Shown here: positions 17,712 to 26,902 of the stretch, piece by piece
Layout of the letters: each line of letters opens with the position of its first letter
Numbering within the stretch: the stretch's first letter is position 1
Origin: an uncultured Chlamydia sp.
GTDB lineage: Bacteria > Chlamydiota > Chlamydiia > Chlamydiales > Simkaniaceae
NCBI GenBank assembly: GCA_946127115.1
Contig: CAMGYI010000001.1
Location: forward strand, 391,942 to 455,941
Length of the DNA: 64,000 nucleotides
Reading direction: 5' to 3'
Translations under genes and position numbers: made by a program
Notes under the pieces: generated by a model
Told to the model about the DNA's origin: nothing
The model's database searches: none
Seen by the model: the letters and a program-made list of their open reading frames with translations, nothing else

Positions 17712-18299
17712 CTAGAAAATCAATTTATTTACAGAAACGTATGAAGCCACTAGCCACTTAGCAATGGTCCCCTTAAGAGCTTTATCTGCATCTGCATGAA
17801 TACGATCATTTAAACAACTCTCTTCTAAAGCACCAAGCCTTCGTGTCATATCGTGGTCATTGACATTAAGAGCAATAACTTTTGAAACAATCTTAGAAAG
17901 GAATCCCGATAGACGAGGTGAAGTTCCGTCTTCTTCCTGATTCTCAGGATTACGTGACCCAATTACCACGCAACGGCGTGCTTCTTGAAGATTTTGACCC
18001 ATTTTCGACAGATCATGGCCGAGTGAAAATGTGATTCCCGCTAAAAGAAGCCTCTTGTAAGAAAAGCATCTATTATAGGAAACCTTTCCCATAATATATA
18101 TATATGCAGATACCGCAAAAAATGGGAGTGCAATTAATTTTAGTGCAACCGTTCCAACACGATACACATCTACTGCAGCCACATTGTAGTTTTTGTTCTG
18201 CATTTCTGCTTTTATTCTACCAATACTCCCTTGGAATGACCTGAGTTGATCGACGGGTTGTCTGTAATTATCATAGATATTTAAAAAACAAGTTTTCAT
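17712..18299 (-). CDS. Small membrane protein of unknown function, Inc-like candidate
   Basis: A 195-residue protein that I cannot assign. AAGGATGGG about 9 bases upstream supports the ATG at 18299. The first 45 residues are polar and contain no signal peptide. Residues about 46-95 are largely hydrophobic, with two lobes (VALKLIALPFFAVSAYIYIM and RLLLAGITFSLG) separated by a short basic turn. The C-terminal 100 residues are soluble. A polar head, one bilobed hydrophobic hairpin and a cytosolic tail are the profile of chlamydial inclusion-membrane proteins, but the lobes are not perfect and this is inference. Confidence 0.55.
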   Translation of the reverse strand: MKTCFLNIYDNYRQPVDQLRSFQGSIGRIKAEMQNKNYNVAAVDVYRVGTVALKLIALPFFAVSAYIYIMGKVSYNRCFSYKRLLLAGITFSLGHDLSKMGQNLQEARRCVVIGSRNPENQEEDGTSPRLSGFLSKIVSKVIALNVNDHDMTRRLGALEESCLNDRIHADADKALKGTIAKWLVASYVSVNKLIF

Positions 18300-18388
18300 A
18301 GTATCCCATCCTTATACCATCCTTAAGATAAGGTTTTGGCAAAAATTATATATATAAGTATAGATTAATACAAGTTAAAAAACAAAAA

Positions 18389-18413
18389 GCGCAAACAACT
18401 AATAGCCTGCGCA
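18389..18413 (-). terminator. Probable intrinsic terminator after the DUF378 gene
   Basis: On the minus strand a stem GCGCA / TGCGC with a 13-15-base loop is followed by TTTTTGTTTTTT. The stem is short but the U-tract is long. It lies directly downstream of the DUF378-type gene. Confidence 0.5.
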
Positions 18414-18421
18414 TTATATAA

Positions 18422-18646
18422 CTAGTCTTTCTTGCAAGAACTGCAACATAGAGCTTTGCATTTCCCTAGGAAGCTAAGCCCCCAGAGACCCGCAAGCCCA
18501 ATAATGGCATATGCTAGGCGAGAAAGCCAAGATGAGTCGCCGCCAAAAAGCCATGCAATTAGATCGAACTGAAAAAATCCCCATAAACCCCAGTTAAGAG
18601 CCCCTAAAATAATAAGAATCAGTGCAATAAAGTTAATTATTTTCAT
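18422..18646 (-). CDS. DUF378 family small membrane protein
   Basis: This 74-residue protein is a clear DUF378 member: two hydrophobic helices (INFIALILIILGALNWGLWG and LAYAIIGLAGLWGL) with the family's GALNWGL motif and the central FDLIAWLFGG. It ends in a Cys-rich tail (CKALCCSSCKKD). Family members are small membrane proteins of unknown role, widespread in bacteria. A good ribosome-binding site (AGGAGG) lies upstream of the ATG. The tail with four clustered cysteines could bind metal or form disulfides. Confidence 0.82.
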   Translation of the reverse strand: MKIINFIALILIILGALNWGLWGFFQFDLIAWLFGGDSSWLSRLAYAIIGLAGLWGLSFLGKCKALCCSSCKKD

Positions 18647-18817
18647 AGGTAGTACCTCCTCTCCTATTCACTCATAACATATATAAAATATTTAAATTTT
18701 TCCATCTCTTTTTCGAGTGATTTATTAAAATGTTTTGACGTTTAATGGGATGACAAGTAAAGTTTTTCACTTACTTGAAAAAGATCCCCTATAACAAGAA
18801 GGAGCAAATAGCGGCTT

Positions 18818-20380
18818 ATGAAAACCTTTAAATCGTTAATCTCAATGATTTGTCTTGCACTTGCGCTAACCACAAGTGTTCAGGCAAATCCCCTTAAACA
18901 GTTCAACTTTAGTGTTTGGACTGGCTATTCTGGAATGAAATTTGATGGACTTTCTCAAAAAGAAAAAACCAAGAAACTGCAGAAACTATTCGAGGATAAA
19001 GTCAAATTTGCGCAGACCTATAATACAAAACGAGTTCTTGTCAAAATTCTAAATCCTGCTGAATTTGATTTCTTTAATACTGAAAACTACGATGCCACGC
19101 GTGATGACAACTTTTATTACTGGGCATTGCAACTTAGCCAGCATGCGGAAATTGAAGCGGTTTTTGATACAGAAGCATTTGATATCGGAACTCAATCTTG
19201 GGCCGACCTAATTTTCGGGCATACGTCTAACTGGCTAAAAATCGAAAGTCCTCTTGGAGAGTTTTGCAATTTAAAACAAAAACTTGCTTGGGTTTCATTT
19301 TTAAATGGAATATCTGACTCGTGCGGACAAGCAAAACATTTAGTGCAAGGAATTACAATTGATCCAAAGAATCTAGAACAAGAAACTTTGCAATTGGTTA
19401 TCAATATCCTTGATCAATACAAGTACAACACGTCTGAAGATCTTCCAAAAAACCCTTACTCAGCTGTGCGAATGGCAGTCTATCTTGGTTTGGATCAAAA
19501 AGACATGGCATTATGCAATCTAGGACGCTTCCCATTGAGGACAGATTTGCGAGGACACCAATCCAATGACATTGGAGTAACTCCCCCTAAAAACTTCCCA
19601 TCAGAAGGGCCCACATATCCGACGCCAGAATGGCGTGGTGATGTCAATCATCCACTACTTGATACAGTCTACTTGAAAATGGCAGATAAACGCCTTGTAG
19701 AATCAATCTATCAAAATTATTCCGTATTACCAAATCCCACAGAACACAATCAAAATGCTGTTCGTGATTTGGTGTCAAGTCTAGGAAAAAATTTTAGAGG
19801 AGATCCATTTGTAAAAGGACCTGGAAAAATCTCAAGTATTAAGGGAACTTCTGAGGTTTCAGGTCTATCTACCTTTTTCCGAACTGGAGAAGGACACCAC
19901 ATGCACGGACAAGTTATTGAAGGAGGAATAATTGAAGTTCGCCCCCCTCATATTTCAGAGAAAATTAGGAAAGTCATTGCAACACAGCCTGAAAGCAACA
20001 AACGCTTAAAGCTTAGCTCAACGTTTAGTACAACCGAGGACGTTGCAAAAGCCGATTATTATGTGACAGCAACTCCAGTCTCCTGGGTTACTTCTAACAT
20101 TTCTAACTTCCTTCGGGCAAAGATCTACTATGTGTTTAGCACTGATTTTGATCCAAATAAGGGACGCTTTTTTGGAAACTGGAATCTCGATAATTTTCTT
20201 GATTTTTTGAGCTGCGAAAACCAAAATTTTGGCTTTCTAATGCAACCTGTGTTCAAAAATTTAAGAGGAGAATGGGAAACTCCTGTTAACAATATCGTCC
20301 TGCATGATTTCACCACCATTCCTAATGGAATACCCTCCCCTAAATGCAATTGGAGATTGGGAAACCAAAACCATTACTAA
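18818..20380 (+). CDS. Large secreted protein of unknown function
   Basis: A 520-residue protein with a classical signal peptide (MKTFKSLISMICLALALTTSVQA, cleavage after VQA). The mature protein has no repeats or recognisable catalytic motif. It has a mixed alpha/beta look with segments such as RVLVKILNPAEFDFF, LVQGITIDPKNLEQETLQLV and YYVFSTDFDPNKGRFFGNW; the second of these could fit a TIM-barrel-like enzyme, but I cannot support it. The upstream AAGGAG is 14 bases from the ATG, longer than usual. It is monocistronic and followed by a hairpin (20414-20447). Likely lineage-specific. Confidence 0.62.
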   Translation: MKTFKSLISMICLALALTTSVQANPLKQFNFSVWTGYSGMKFDGLSQKEKTKKLQKLFEDKVKFAQTYNTKRVLVKILNPAEFDFFNTENYDATRDDNFYYWALQLSQHAEIEAVFDTEAFDIGTQSWADLIFGHTSNWLKIESPLGEFCNLKQKLAWVSFLNGISDSCGQAKHLVQGITIDPKNLEQETLQLVINILDQYKYNTSEDLPKNPYSAVRMAVYLGLDQKDMALCNLGRFPLRTDLRGHQSNDIGVTPPKNFPSEGPTYPTPEWRGDVNHPLLDTVYLKMADKRLVESIYQNYSVLPNPTEHNQNAVRDLVSSLGKNFRGDPFVKGPGKISSIKGTSEVSGLSTFFRTGEGHHMHGQVIEGGIIEVRPPHISEKIRKVIATQPESNKRLKLSSTFSTTEDVAKADYYVTATPVSWVTSNISNFLRAKIYYVFSTDFDPNKGRFFGNWNLDNFLDFLSCENQNFGFLMQPVFKNLRGEWETPVNNIVLHDFTTIPNGIPSPKCNWRLGNQNHY

Positions 20381-20413
20381 CTTAAAAGACTAGTAGTTGA
20401 AACTCTTCTCAAT

Positions 20414-20447
20414 AACAACGGAAATTCTTTAGGGAGCTTCCGTTGTT
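20414..20447 (+). terminator. Hairpin after the secreted-protein gene
   Basis: A perfect 10-bp stem (AACAACGGAA / TTCCGTTGTT) with a 14-base loop lies 34 bp after the stop of the secreted-protein gene. The tail (GACTTTTATAG) has only four T in a row, so termination may be moderate. Confidence 0.55.
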
Positions 20448-20483
20448 GACTTTTATAGAGGAATTCAATTACGCTTTTTCATT

Positions 20484-20780
20484 GTGACAAAGTTAGATAA
20501 AAAAACACTCATCGATCTGGCCAAGCTCTGCCGGATTAACTGCAGCGAGGAAGAGATGGAGACGCTTCTTAAGAATCTCCAGTCGATCTTGGGTTATATC
20601 GACCAAATGAAAGAAGTTGACACCGAGGATGTCCTTGCATGCAACCACATCAGTGAAGAGATGGGGTCAATTACACGGGAAGACGAGCCTGATCAGTCTC
20701 TTGATAGGAAAACATTTCTCGACAATAGTCCCTCCCATATCGGCGGGATGATCCGCGTTCCAACTGTCATTAAATTTTGA
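20484..20780 (+). CDS. gatC: Aspartyl/glutamyl-tRNA amidotransferase subunit C
   Basis: GatC (98 residues) stabilises the GatCAB complex that turns mischarged Glu-tRNA(Gln) or Asp-tRNA(Asn) into the correct aminoacyl-tRNA. Family features are visible: the N-terminal helix LDKKTLIDLAKLCRINCSEEE, LGYIDQMKEVDTEDV and the C-terminal Pro-rich end HIGGMIRVPTVIKF. The gene starts with GTG. It abuts gatA with no gap and gatB follows, so all three are one operon. Chlamydiae depend on this route because they lack a complete set of the synthetases. Confidence 0.93.
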   Translation: MTKLDKKTLIDLAKLCRINCSEEEMETLLKNLQSILGYIDQMKEVDTEDVLACNHISEEMGSITREDEPDQSLDRKTFLDNSPSHIGGMIRVPTVIKF

Positions 20781-22256
20781 GTGACCATGTATCGTAAGTC
20801 CGCACTTCAGCTTCATGATGCCTTTATAAAAGGCGAGCTTACTGCCTCTGAAATCATCTCCTATTATTTGCAGCGCATTCAGACATTGGATTCAGATCTT
20901 GGGTCATTCTTAAATGTTTTCTTTGATCGAGCAATAGAAAAAGCCAAGGAACTTGATGTAAAGCGCGCAAGTGGTGCCCCCGTTGGAAAATTAGCTGGAA
21001 TACCTATCGCTATTAAAGACAACATTCAGATAAAGGGAGAAGTAACAACTTGTGGCTCCAAATTTTTATCGAACTATGTGGCTCCATTTGATGCAACAGC
21101 AATCCGATTGATTGAAGAACAAGATGGTCTTATTATTGGAAAAACCAACCTAGATGAGTTTGCAATGGGCTCATCAACAGAACACTCAGCCTATCAAACA
21201 ACGCGGAATCCATGGAATCTTTCCTGTGCTCCAGGAGGATCATCAGGAGGATCCGCTGCAGCCGTTAGCGGAAGACTTGCACCAATTGCACTCGGGAGTG
21301 ATACAGGTGGATCGATTCGTCAACCCGCCGCATTTACTGGAACCGTAGGATTTAAGCCCACCTATGGGCGGGTTTCCCGCTACGGTCTTGTTGCCTTTGG
21401 CTCTTCACTCGACCAAGTCGGTCCATTTGCAAACTCTGTAAAAGATATCGCTCTGATGATGGAAGTAATGGGGCGCCCTTGCGATTTTGATGCAACAAAC
21501 GTAAAAAAAACTCCAGAAAACTACCTTGACCACTTAGAAACCTCGATTCAAGGAAAGACCGTCGGGATTCCGTGGGGATTTTTGGATGAGCTATCTGATA
21601 ACGCTCGAAAAGTCTTTGAAGAAACTTTAGATGTCCTAAAAGAAACTGGGGTGAAGCTCGTTGAAATCAAACTCGCCAAATTAAAATATTCAATTCCAAT
21701 CTATTATATTTTGTCCACCGCAGAGGCTTCAACAAATCTAGCTCGATTTGATGGTATCCGTTTTGGAAAACGATCTGAAAATGCTAAAAACTTGGATGAA
21801 ATCTACAACCTTTCTCGAGAAGAGGGTTTTGGACCTGAGGTGAAGCAAAGAATACTGCTTGGGACCTTTGTCCTCTCTTCAGGGTTTCAAGATGCCTATT
21901 ATAAAAAGGCACAGAAAATCCGGACGCTAATGATTTGGGAATATAAGAAGGCGTTTGAGATTTGTGATCTTATAGCAATGCCAGTAACCCCTTCACCAGC
22001 TTTTGAAATAGCAGGAATTCGTGACCCTCTTGAGATGTATTTGCAAGACCTTTATACGGTTGGAGCAAATTTAGCAGGATTGCCAGCAATCAGCGTTCCT
22101 TCAGGAAAAGACAATAATGACCTCCCTCATGGTTTGCAGTTTTTAGGACAGCAAATGTCTGATGGAAAGGTCATGCATTTTGCCTACCAGTTTGAAAAGG
22201 CGCTCAATTTAACGGGATTCATTCCTCCCCTCTTTGATAAGGAGTCTGCAGTATGA
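20781..22256 (+). CDS. gatA: Glu/Asp-tRNA amidotransferase subunit A
   Basis: GatA is the glutaminase subunit of GatCAB; it releases ammonia from glutamine for the transamidation. The amidase signature is complete: catalytic Lys in GIPIAIKDNI (about K77), GKTNLDEFAMGSS, and the Ser-cisSer region GGSSGGSAAAVSGR with the acyl-carrying Ser in GSDTGGSIRQPA. Length (about 490) is normal. Start is either GTG at 20781, immediately after the gatC stop, or ATG at 20787. The stop overlaps gatB as ATGA. Confidence 0.95.
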   Translation: MTMYRKSALQLHDAFIKGELTASEIISYYLQRIQTLDSDLGSFLNVFFDRAIEKAKELDVKRASGAPVGKLAGIPIAIKDNIQIKGEVTTCGSKFLSNYVAPFDATAIRLIEEQDGLIIGKTNLDEFAMGSSTEHSAYQTTRNPWNLSCAPGGSSGGSAAAVSGRLAPIALGSDTGGSIRQPAAFTGTVGFKPTYGRVSRYGLVAFGSSLDQVGPFANSVKDIALMMEVMGRPCDFDATNVKKTPENYLDHLETSIQGKTVGIPWGFLDELSDNARKVFEETLDVLKETGVKLVEIKLAKLKYSIPIYYILSTAEASTNLARFDGIRFGKRSENAKNLDEIYNLSREEGFGPEVKQRILLGTFVLSSGFQDAYYKKAQKIRTLMIWEYKKAFEICDLIAMPVTPSPAFEIAGIRDPLEMYLQDLYTVGANLAGLPAISVPSGKDNNDLPHGLQFLGQQMSDGKVMHFAYQFEKALNLTGFIPPLFDKESAV

Positions 22257-23716
22257 GTCATATCTCTTATGAGGAATGGGAACCCGTCATCGGTCTTGAA
22301 ATTCATGCACAGCTAAAAACCCGTTCGAAAATATTTGCCCGCTCTCCCAACCGATTTGGCGATGAACCCAATACAAATATCGAGGTCGTTGACACCGGGC
22401 AACCTGGTGCTCTCCCTGTTCTAAACAAAGAGGCTGTGGAAATTGCAGTTCGTTTTGGGTGCGCTATTAATGCTCAAATAGCCGAATTTAGCAAGTTTGA
22501 TCGAAAATCCTACTTTTACCCTGACTCCCCACGGAACTTCCAAATCACCCAGTTCGATATGCCCATCGTTATTGGGGGAGAAGTTACAGCGGATGTCGAT
22601 GGAAAATCAAAAACATTTGCAATTCACCATGCCCATCTAGAGGATGATGCCGGCATGCTAAAGCACTTCTCAGATTTTGCTGGAGTTGACTATAACCGGG
22701 CTGGGGTCCCCCTTCTAGAGATCGTTTCTGAGCCCTGCATGTCCTCTCCAGCTGATGCAACAGCGTTTGCAACAACGTTGAAAGCAATCATGGAATATCT
22801 CGACGTGTCTGACTGCAACATGGAAGAAGGATCGATGCGAATTGATACCAACGTTTCTGTTCGCCCCAAAGGAAATAAAACACTTCGAAACAAAGTGGAG
22901 ATTAAAAACCTTAATTCCTTTAGTTATATGGAAATTGGAATTGAAGCAGAGGTTCGTAGGCAGATCCGCGCCTATACTGATCACCCCCATAAAGACCCTA
23001 GTGTTGTCATTCCTAGTAGTACGGTTCGTCTTGATCTCGATAAGAAAGAGACGATTCTTATGCGCTCTAAGGAAGAGGCGCGAGACTACCGTTACTTCCC
23101 TGAGCCTGATCTACCTCCCATTATCTTGACAAAAGAATATGTTAAAAAGGTGAAGCGCGACCTTCCAGAGCTTCCTCATCAAAGGTTTGAGCGTTATGTC
23201 AGCAACCTTAAACTAACAGACTACAACGCTTCCATTTTAGTTAATGACAAGCAACTTTCTGACTATTATGAAAAAGCTCTTAAAGGATGCAAAAATGCAA
23301 ATACTCTTTGTAACTGGGTAACTGTAGAGTTTGTCGGTCGCTTTAAAGATAGCGGCACTCCCCTATATAAGTCGGGTATTCTTCCAGAGCATATCGCAGC
23401 TCTTGCCTCCTTTATTGATTCAAAGAAAATCACAGGACGCATAGCCAAAGAAATTGCCGACATCATGGCCAAAACCCCTGGAAAGGATCCCGAAATCATT
23501 ATCAAGGAAAACCCCAATTTTCAAGCGGTTCACGATACTTCTGCCATAGAGCCTTTTGTCGATGAGGTCCTAGGTGCCAACAAGAAATCTATAGAAGATT
23601 TTAGAAACGGGAAAGATAAAGCCTTCAACTTCCTAGTAGGTCAGGTAATGAAACTCTCTAAGGGTCAAGCATCTCCAGATGTTGTTAAAGACCTAATCAT
23701 TAAAAAAATCTCTTAA
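22253..23716 (+). CDS. gatB: Glu/Asp-tRNA amidotransferase subunit B
   Basis: GatB is the kinase/transamidase subunit that activates the mischarged tRNA-linked carboxylate with ATP and moves ammonia to it. Signatures are the N-terminal WEPVIGLEIHAQLKTRSKIF, the region KSYFYPDSPRNFQITQFDMP, the Zn/Mg-binding AHLEDDAGMLKH and the C-terminal YqeY-like tail (FNFLVGQVMKLSKGQASPDVV), which binds tRNA. Length (487) is normal. It is the last gene of the gatCAB operon and converges on the HIT gene, with only one base between stop codons. Confidence 0.95.
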   Translation: MSHISYEEWEPVIGLEIHAQLKTRSKIFARSPNRFGDEPNTNIEVVDTGQPGALPVLNKEAVEIAVRFGCAINAQIAEFSKFDRKSYFYPDSPRNFQITQFDMPIVIGGEVTADVDGKSKTFAIHHAHLEDDAGMLKHFSDFAGVDYNRAGVPLLEIVSEPCMSSPADATAFATTLKAIMEYLDVSDCNMEEGSMRIDTNVSVRPKGNKTLRNKVEIKNLNSFSYMEIGIEAEVRRQIRAYTDHPHKDPSVVIPSSTVRLDLDKKETILMRSKEEARDYRYFPEPDLPPIILTKEYVKKVKRDLPELPHQRFERYVSNLKLTDYNASILVNDKQLSDYYEKALKGCKNANTLCNWVTVEFVGRFKDSGTPLYKSGILPEHIAALASFIDSKKITGRIAKEIADIMAKTPGKDPEIIIKENPNFQAVHDTSAIEPFVDEVLGANKKSIEDFRNGKDKAFNFLVGQVMKLSKGQASPDVVKDLIIKKIS

Positions 23717-23717
23717 C

Positions 23718-24215
23718 CTATTTATTCTTTGTCGGGGGGATAGGCCGGTCATAAGAAAGCTGTTGAGCCAGTATATCTAGATCGTCATCGGAGGCTCGAT
23801 GTGAGTCATTACTAGATATGAAACCTAAATATTCAGTGAAATATTGCTTGTTGTTAGAGTGCACTGGTTTCCAATATTCTGATAAGTGTGAAGTATTCGG
23901 TAACGGATAAAGCTTTACATGCATATGATTAACGCCAAACCCTTCTAAAACAACAGCTGTACGACCAACACCCTCCAATTTAGCGTCTAGCAACTTCGCC
24001 ACCTTTTTAGCAGCAAGCATGAGTTGAGTCAATTCATCATCATCTAAGTCAAAAGCATAGCTTGACTTGTGTTCTTTTGGAATTACAACTGTGACTCCTT
24101 TCATGTTGGGATAAATCGATAGAAAGGCTAAATGTTCTTGAGATTCCCAAACAACCCATGACTTCACTTCTTTCTTTATAATTTGGCAAAATACACATTC
24201 ATCCTCAAGAGACAT
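23718..24215 (-). CDS. HIT-superfamily protein with altered HxHxH triad
   Basis: This HIT-family nucleotide hydrolase/transferase-like protein has a CxxC (ECVFCQIIKKE), the HIT core VVIPKEHKSSYAFDLDD, and the active region GFGVNHMHVKLYPLP. HIT enzymes carry HxHxH; here it is HMHVK, so the third His is Lys. The central His is kept. The frame is open to 24458, but the first 80 residues are not HIT-like, so I start at the ATG at 24213-24215 (an ATG at 24237 is an alternative). Substrate unknown; a HINT-like or Ap4A-type hydrolase role is possible. Confidence 0.75.
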   Translation of the reverse strand: MSLEDECVFCQIIKKEVKSWVVWESQEHLAFLSIYPNMKGVTVVIPKEHKSSYAFDLDDDELTQLMLAAKKVAKLLDAKLEGVGRTAVVLEGFGVNHMHVKLYPLPNTSHLSEYWKPVHSNNKQYFTEYLGFISSNDSHRASDDDLDILAQQLSYDRPIPPTKNK

Positions 24216-24899
24216 CTCTTTATCACCATCCGAAGGCATGCTTTCTGTAGCCCTGCTTGCTTTCCGTTGCCTGAGAAGCTTTTTTTGCAAGGAAGTATAT
24301 TCCCAGACTATCAGGAAGGGCGAGAGCAAAACGTGTACCAAATTTATACATATTTTTCGATCGAGTTTGTGAAATAAAAAGTCTATGAACAAAACCGGTT
24401 TGGAAGAATGAATGCTTTCTATCCGGCTTATTTTGATGGATCCCGCAGGCTCGAACACAAAATCGACCGGTTGAAAATTTTGGAAGTCTTAAAGAGACAA
24501 AAGACCTCCTCAAAGCATTAATATAAAAACTCATAATCACCACCAGCATTTGGATTGGAGAGATTGCCCTACCTTTAGGTGAAACTACCGTGGCCCCAAC
24601 TTTTCAGGCTACTTCCTTTCGGCGTTCCTAATATGATTTGATTCTACATTCCACCTACTTTATTGCAAAGTATCCTTTGACAGTTTAGGATTTATCTTCT
24701 GCATAAAGGGGGCTTGCTCCCATCCATCTCTGTTCTGTATTTTTCCCTTTTAGATTTTTAATGTTTCTCTTTCCATGGCTTGAACTTGAGAACATGGATT
24801 CTATCGGACTGGTTGTTTGCACTATTTTCCCTAACAGATGCGGCTCTTCCAATCAATGGGCTATTTCGCAGCTCTTCTTTTCCATCTTGATATTGTTGG

Positions 24900-25130
24900 C
24901 AATCGATTCAAATATCAAGACGCTATAAACCATGAGAGAATCTATAAATATATTTGGGAGGTTAAGAAAAGAGAAGGCATATTATATAACCATCTTATGT
25001 GTAGTGGAAAGAAATGCAGCAAGCGAGGTAAAAACAGGGATGAACATGGATGTATTTCCAGGCGGGTAGATATTCCTGAAAGGCCTGATATCGTAGAATA
25101 GAAAACCCGTTTAGGCAAAAGCTAACAAAA
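24900..25130 (+). pseudogene. IS30-family transposase fragment
   Basis: The plus strand encodes INHERIYKYIWEVKKREG and then ILYNHLMCSGKKCSKRGK, followed by ISRRVDIPERPDIVE. This is the conserved pre-catalytic region of IS30-family transposases (family form: ISHETIYRYI... LRCCGKKRKKR... RVSIDERPEIVE). Translation hits TAG at 25099-25101, but the same frame continues with KTRLG, which matches the family after the stop (QKTRLGDWE). The TAG is thus most simply a CAG-to-TAG change. No DDE core follows, so this is a dead remnant. Decayed IS30 tails also occur at 32850 and 35321. Confidence 0.75.
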
Positions 25131-25345
25131 TTAAAAAAGGTGTCCCGTAGGACTAAGGTATCCTTTCCTTCTTGCCTGAATCTTCTCAGAAAATTCACTC
25201 CTTATTTCATTCTCATCCATCTAGCGGTGATAGACACCCTGCACTGTTTCAAGACGTGAAAGCGTGTAAATTCAGTACATAAACTTATCTGGTACTAAAT
25301 AAAATTTCAGGCCCAAGCAAAAATCTTGAGCCGATTAAAACTAGT

Positions 25346-25374
25346 TTGATTAAAAATCTTTTTTAAAATAAATA
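25346..25374 (+). promoter_or_regulatory. Promoter-like sequence of the efflux operon
   Basis: TTGATT (25346-25351), a 17-base spacer and TAAATA (25369-25374) fit a housekeeping-sigma promoter with one or two mismatches per box. It lies about 30 bp upstream of the tolC-like start. The region is AT-rich, so chance matches are common. Confidence 0.35.
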
Positions 25375-25402
25375 AAAAAGGAAGTCGGACTAGGTTTTTT
25401 TA

Positions 25403-26902
25403 ATGTTGCAAGCTGTCATTTTTTTTATTCTTTTTGCACTGTTTTTACTGACCCAGGGATGTAACATCAAGGGAGCCAATGATCCTTATTCCTACGCCCC
25501 TAAACGTCCTGATTCTATTTGGCAACCTCCTAAAAAAGCACAAAAGCGTCTTCCTAATTTGGAAGACCTCGTTAAAGAGGCCGAAGATTATCATGAGTTT
25601 TCAAAAGAAGCTCCAATTACCCTTGCTGAAATTATCGATATTGCCCTTGCAAGAAACCCAGACACCAAGCAGAGTTGGGCTGCAGCCCGTGTGAGTGCAG
25701 CCACGTATGGGCAATCTCTTCAAGATTACTTCTTACTAGCCGAAGGCTTGGGAAACTATACCCGAACGCGCTATGCACAATTTACAGGGACGACGCGCTC
25801 TATTGTTTATGAAACGCAGTACAGTGGAGAATTGGAGCTCACCTACACAATTCTTGACTTTGGTCAGACTCGAATGACGAGTGAAGCAGCTCTTCAATCT
25901 CTTTTCAACGCTGATTGGTCCCACAATAGCCAGGTTCAGCAAACTATTCAGATCGTCATGACAGACTATTACAACTATCTGTACCAAAAACAGCTCCTTT
26001 TCTCAAAAGAGCAAGATGTAATCAATGCCAAAGTTTCCTTAAACGCCACTGAGGAAAAGTTCCGTCAAGGACTTGCTGACATTTCAGATATTGTCCAAGC
26101 TAGAACGCAATATTTGTCCAATAAGCTTGCAGTCATCAATCAAAAACAGGGCCTCCATACTTCCTATACTCAGCTACTCAATGACATGGGACTCCCCTCT
26201 GACGGGATAATCTATTTTCAGGATTACCCAGATGAAATAGTCTTCTTTGAACTTGAAACTCTTGACAAGCTTATTCTTAAGGCAAATGAAAATCGTCCAG
26301 ATCTTCTTGCCGCTGAGGCTGGGGTGAAATCCAGCATAGCAAACTATAGTGCTGCCCGTCTAAAAAGGTTACCCATAGTCACTGGTGAGTTTGACATTGG
26401 AAGAAAGTCCTTCCAACATGGTGTCAATGATCATTATGACTTCACCGCTCAGGTGAATCTTACCCTGCCTCTCTTTCAGGGATTTTTTATCGAAAATTCC
26501 ATCAAAAAAGCACGAGCTACGATTGAGGAGTCTGAAGCTTCATTGGATCAGGTCCGTCTAAGCATTATTCGGGAAGTCTCCAACTATAGAAGTGATGTCG
26601 GGTATTCTAAAGAGTCTATTGAGTATGCAAAAGCCTACCTAGAATCAGCTGAAGAAGATTTCAAAGTTAACCTAAAAAAGTATCGTGTAGGAACCGGGAC
26701 CATTATCGATTTGATCAATGCCCAAACTGCGGTTTCGGATGCTCGATCCCAACTCGCACAAGCACAAAATGGTTGGTATACCTCAATTGCCAACCTCGCC
26801 TATTCAACAGGAATCCTATTCCGCCCAGCCAATCAGGAACAAACCCCCTATTTAGAACTTATAGAAGATAAGGAAAGTCTCCATGAAAAGCCTCATTTTT
26901 AG
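25403..26902 (+). CDS. TolC-family outer membrane efflux lipoprotein
   Basis: This 499-residue protein is the outer-membrane channel of a tripartite efflux pump. It begins with a lipoprotein signal (FFILFALFLLTQGC, lipobox LTQGC with Cys about 20), then shows the two repeated TolC-type helical halves: ITLAEIIDIALARNPDTKQSW, ATEEKFRQGLADISDIVQA in the first, and FKVNLKKYRVGTGTIIDLINAQ in the second. It is of the NodT/OprM lipoprotein type. The next gene starts 20 bp before its stop in another frame, so this is the first gene of an operon with a membrane-fusion protein and an RND pump. Confidence 0.9.
   Translation: MLQAVIFFILFALFLLTQGCNIKGANDPYSYAPKRPDSIWQPPKKAQKRLPNLEDLVKEAEDYHEFSKEAPITLAEIIDIALARNPDTKQSWAAARVSAATYGQSLQDYFLLAEGLGNYTRTRYAQFTGTTRSIVYETQYSGELELTYTILDFGQTRMTSEAALQSLFNADWSHNSQVQQTIQIVMTDYYNYLYQKQLLFSKEQDVINAKVSLNATEEKFRQGLADISDIVQARTQYLSNKLAVINQKQGLHTSYTQLLNDMGLPSDGIIYFQDYPDEIVFFELETLDKLILKANENRPDLLAAEAGVKSSIANYSAARLKRLPIVTGEFDIGRKSFQHGVNDHYDFTAQVNLTLPLFQGFFIENSIKKARATIEESEASLDQVRLSIIREVSNYRSDVGYSKESIEYAKAYLESAEEDFKVNLKKYRVGTGTIIDLINAQTAVSDARSQLAQAQNGWYTSIANLAYSTGILFRPANQEQTPYLELIEDKESLHEKPHF

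Larger units (their letters stand above)
24460..25402. other. Decayed 940-bp region with an IS30 relic
   Basis: No intact gene lies between the HIT gene and the efflux operon. The part at 24900-25130 is a transposase relic (listed separately). The part 24460-24890 has no reading frame I can assign. The last 260 bp before the efflux operon is AT-rich and holds a promoter-like sequence. Confidence 0.6.

Noticed and set aside
24216-24458. 80-residue N-terminal extension of the HIT protein
   Set aside because: The region before the ATG at 24213-24215 is not HIT-like, has no signal peptide, and overlaps other open frames; the shorter form starts right at the family's first motif.
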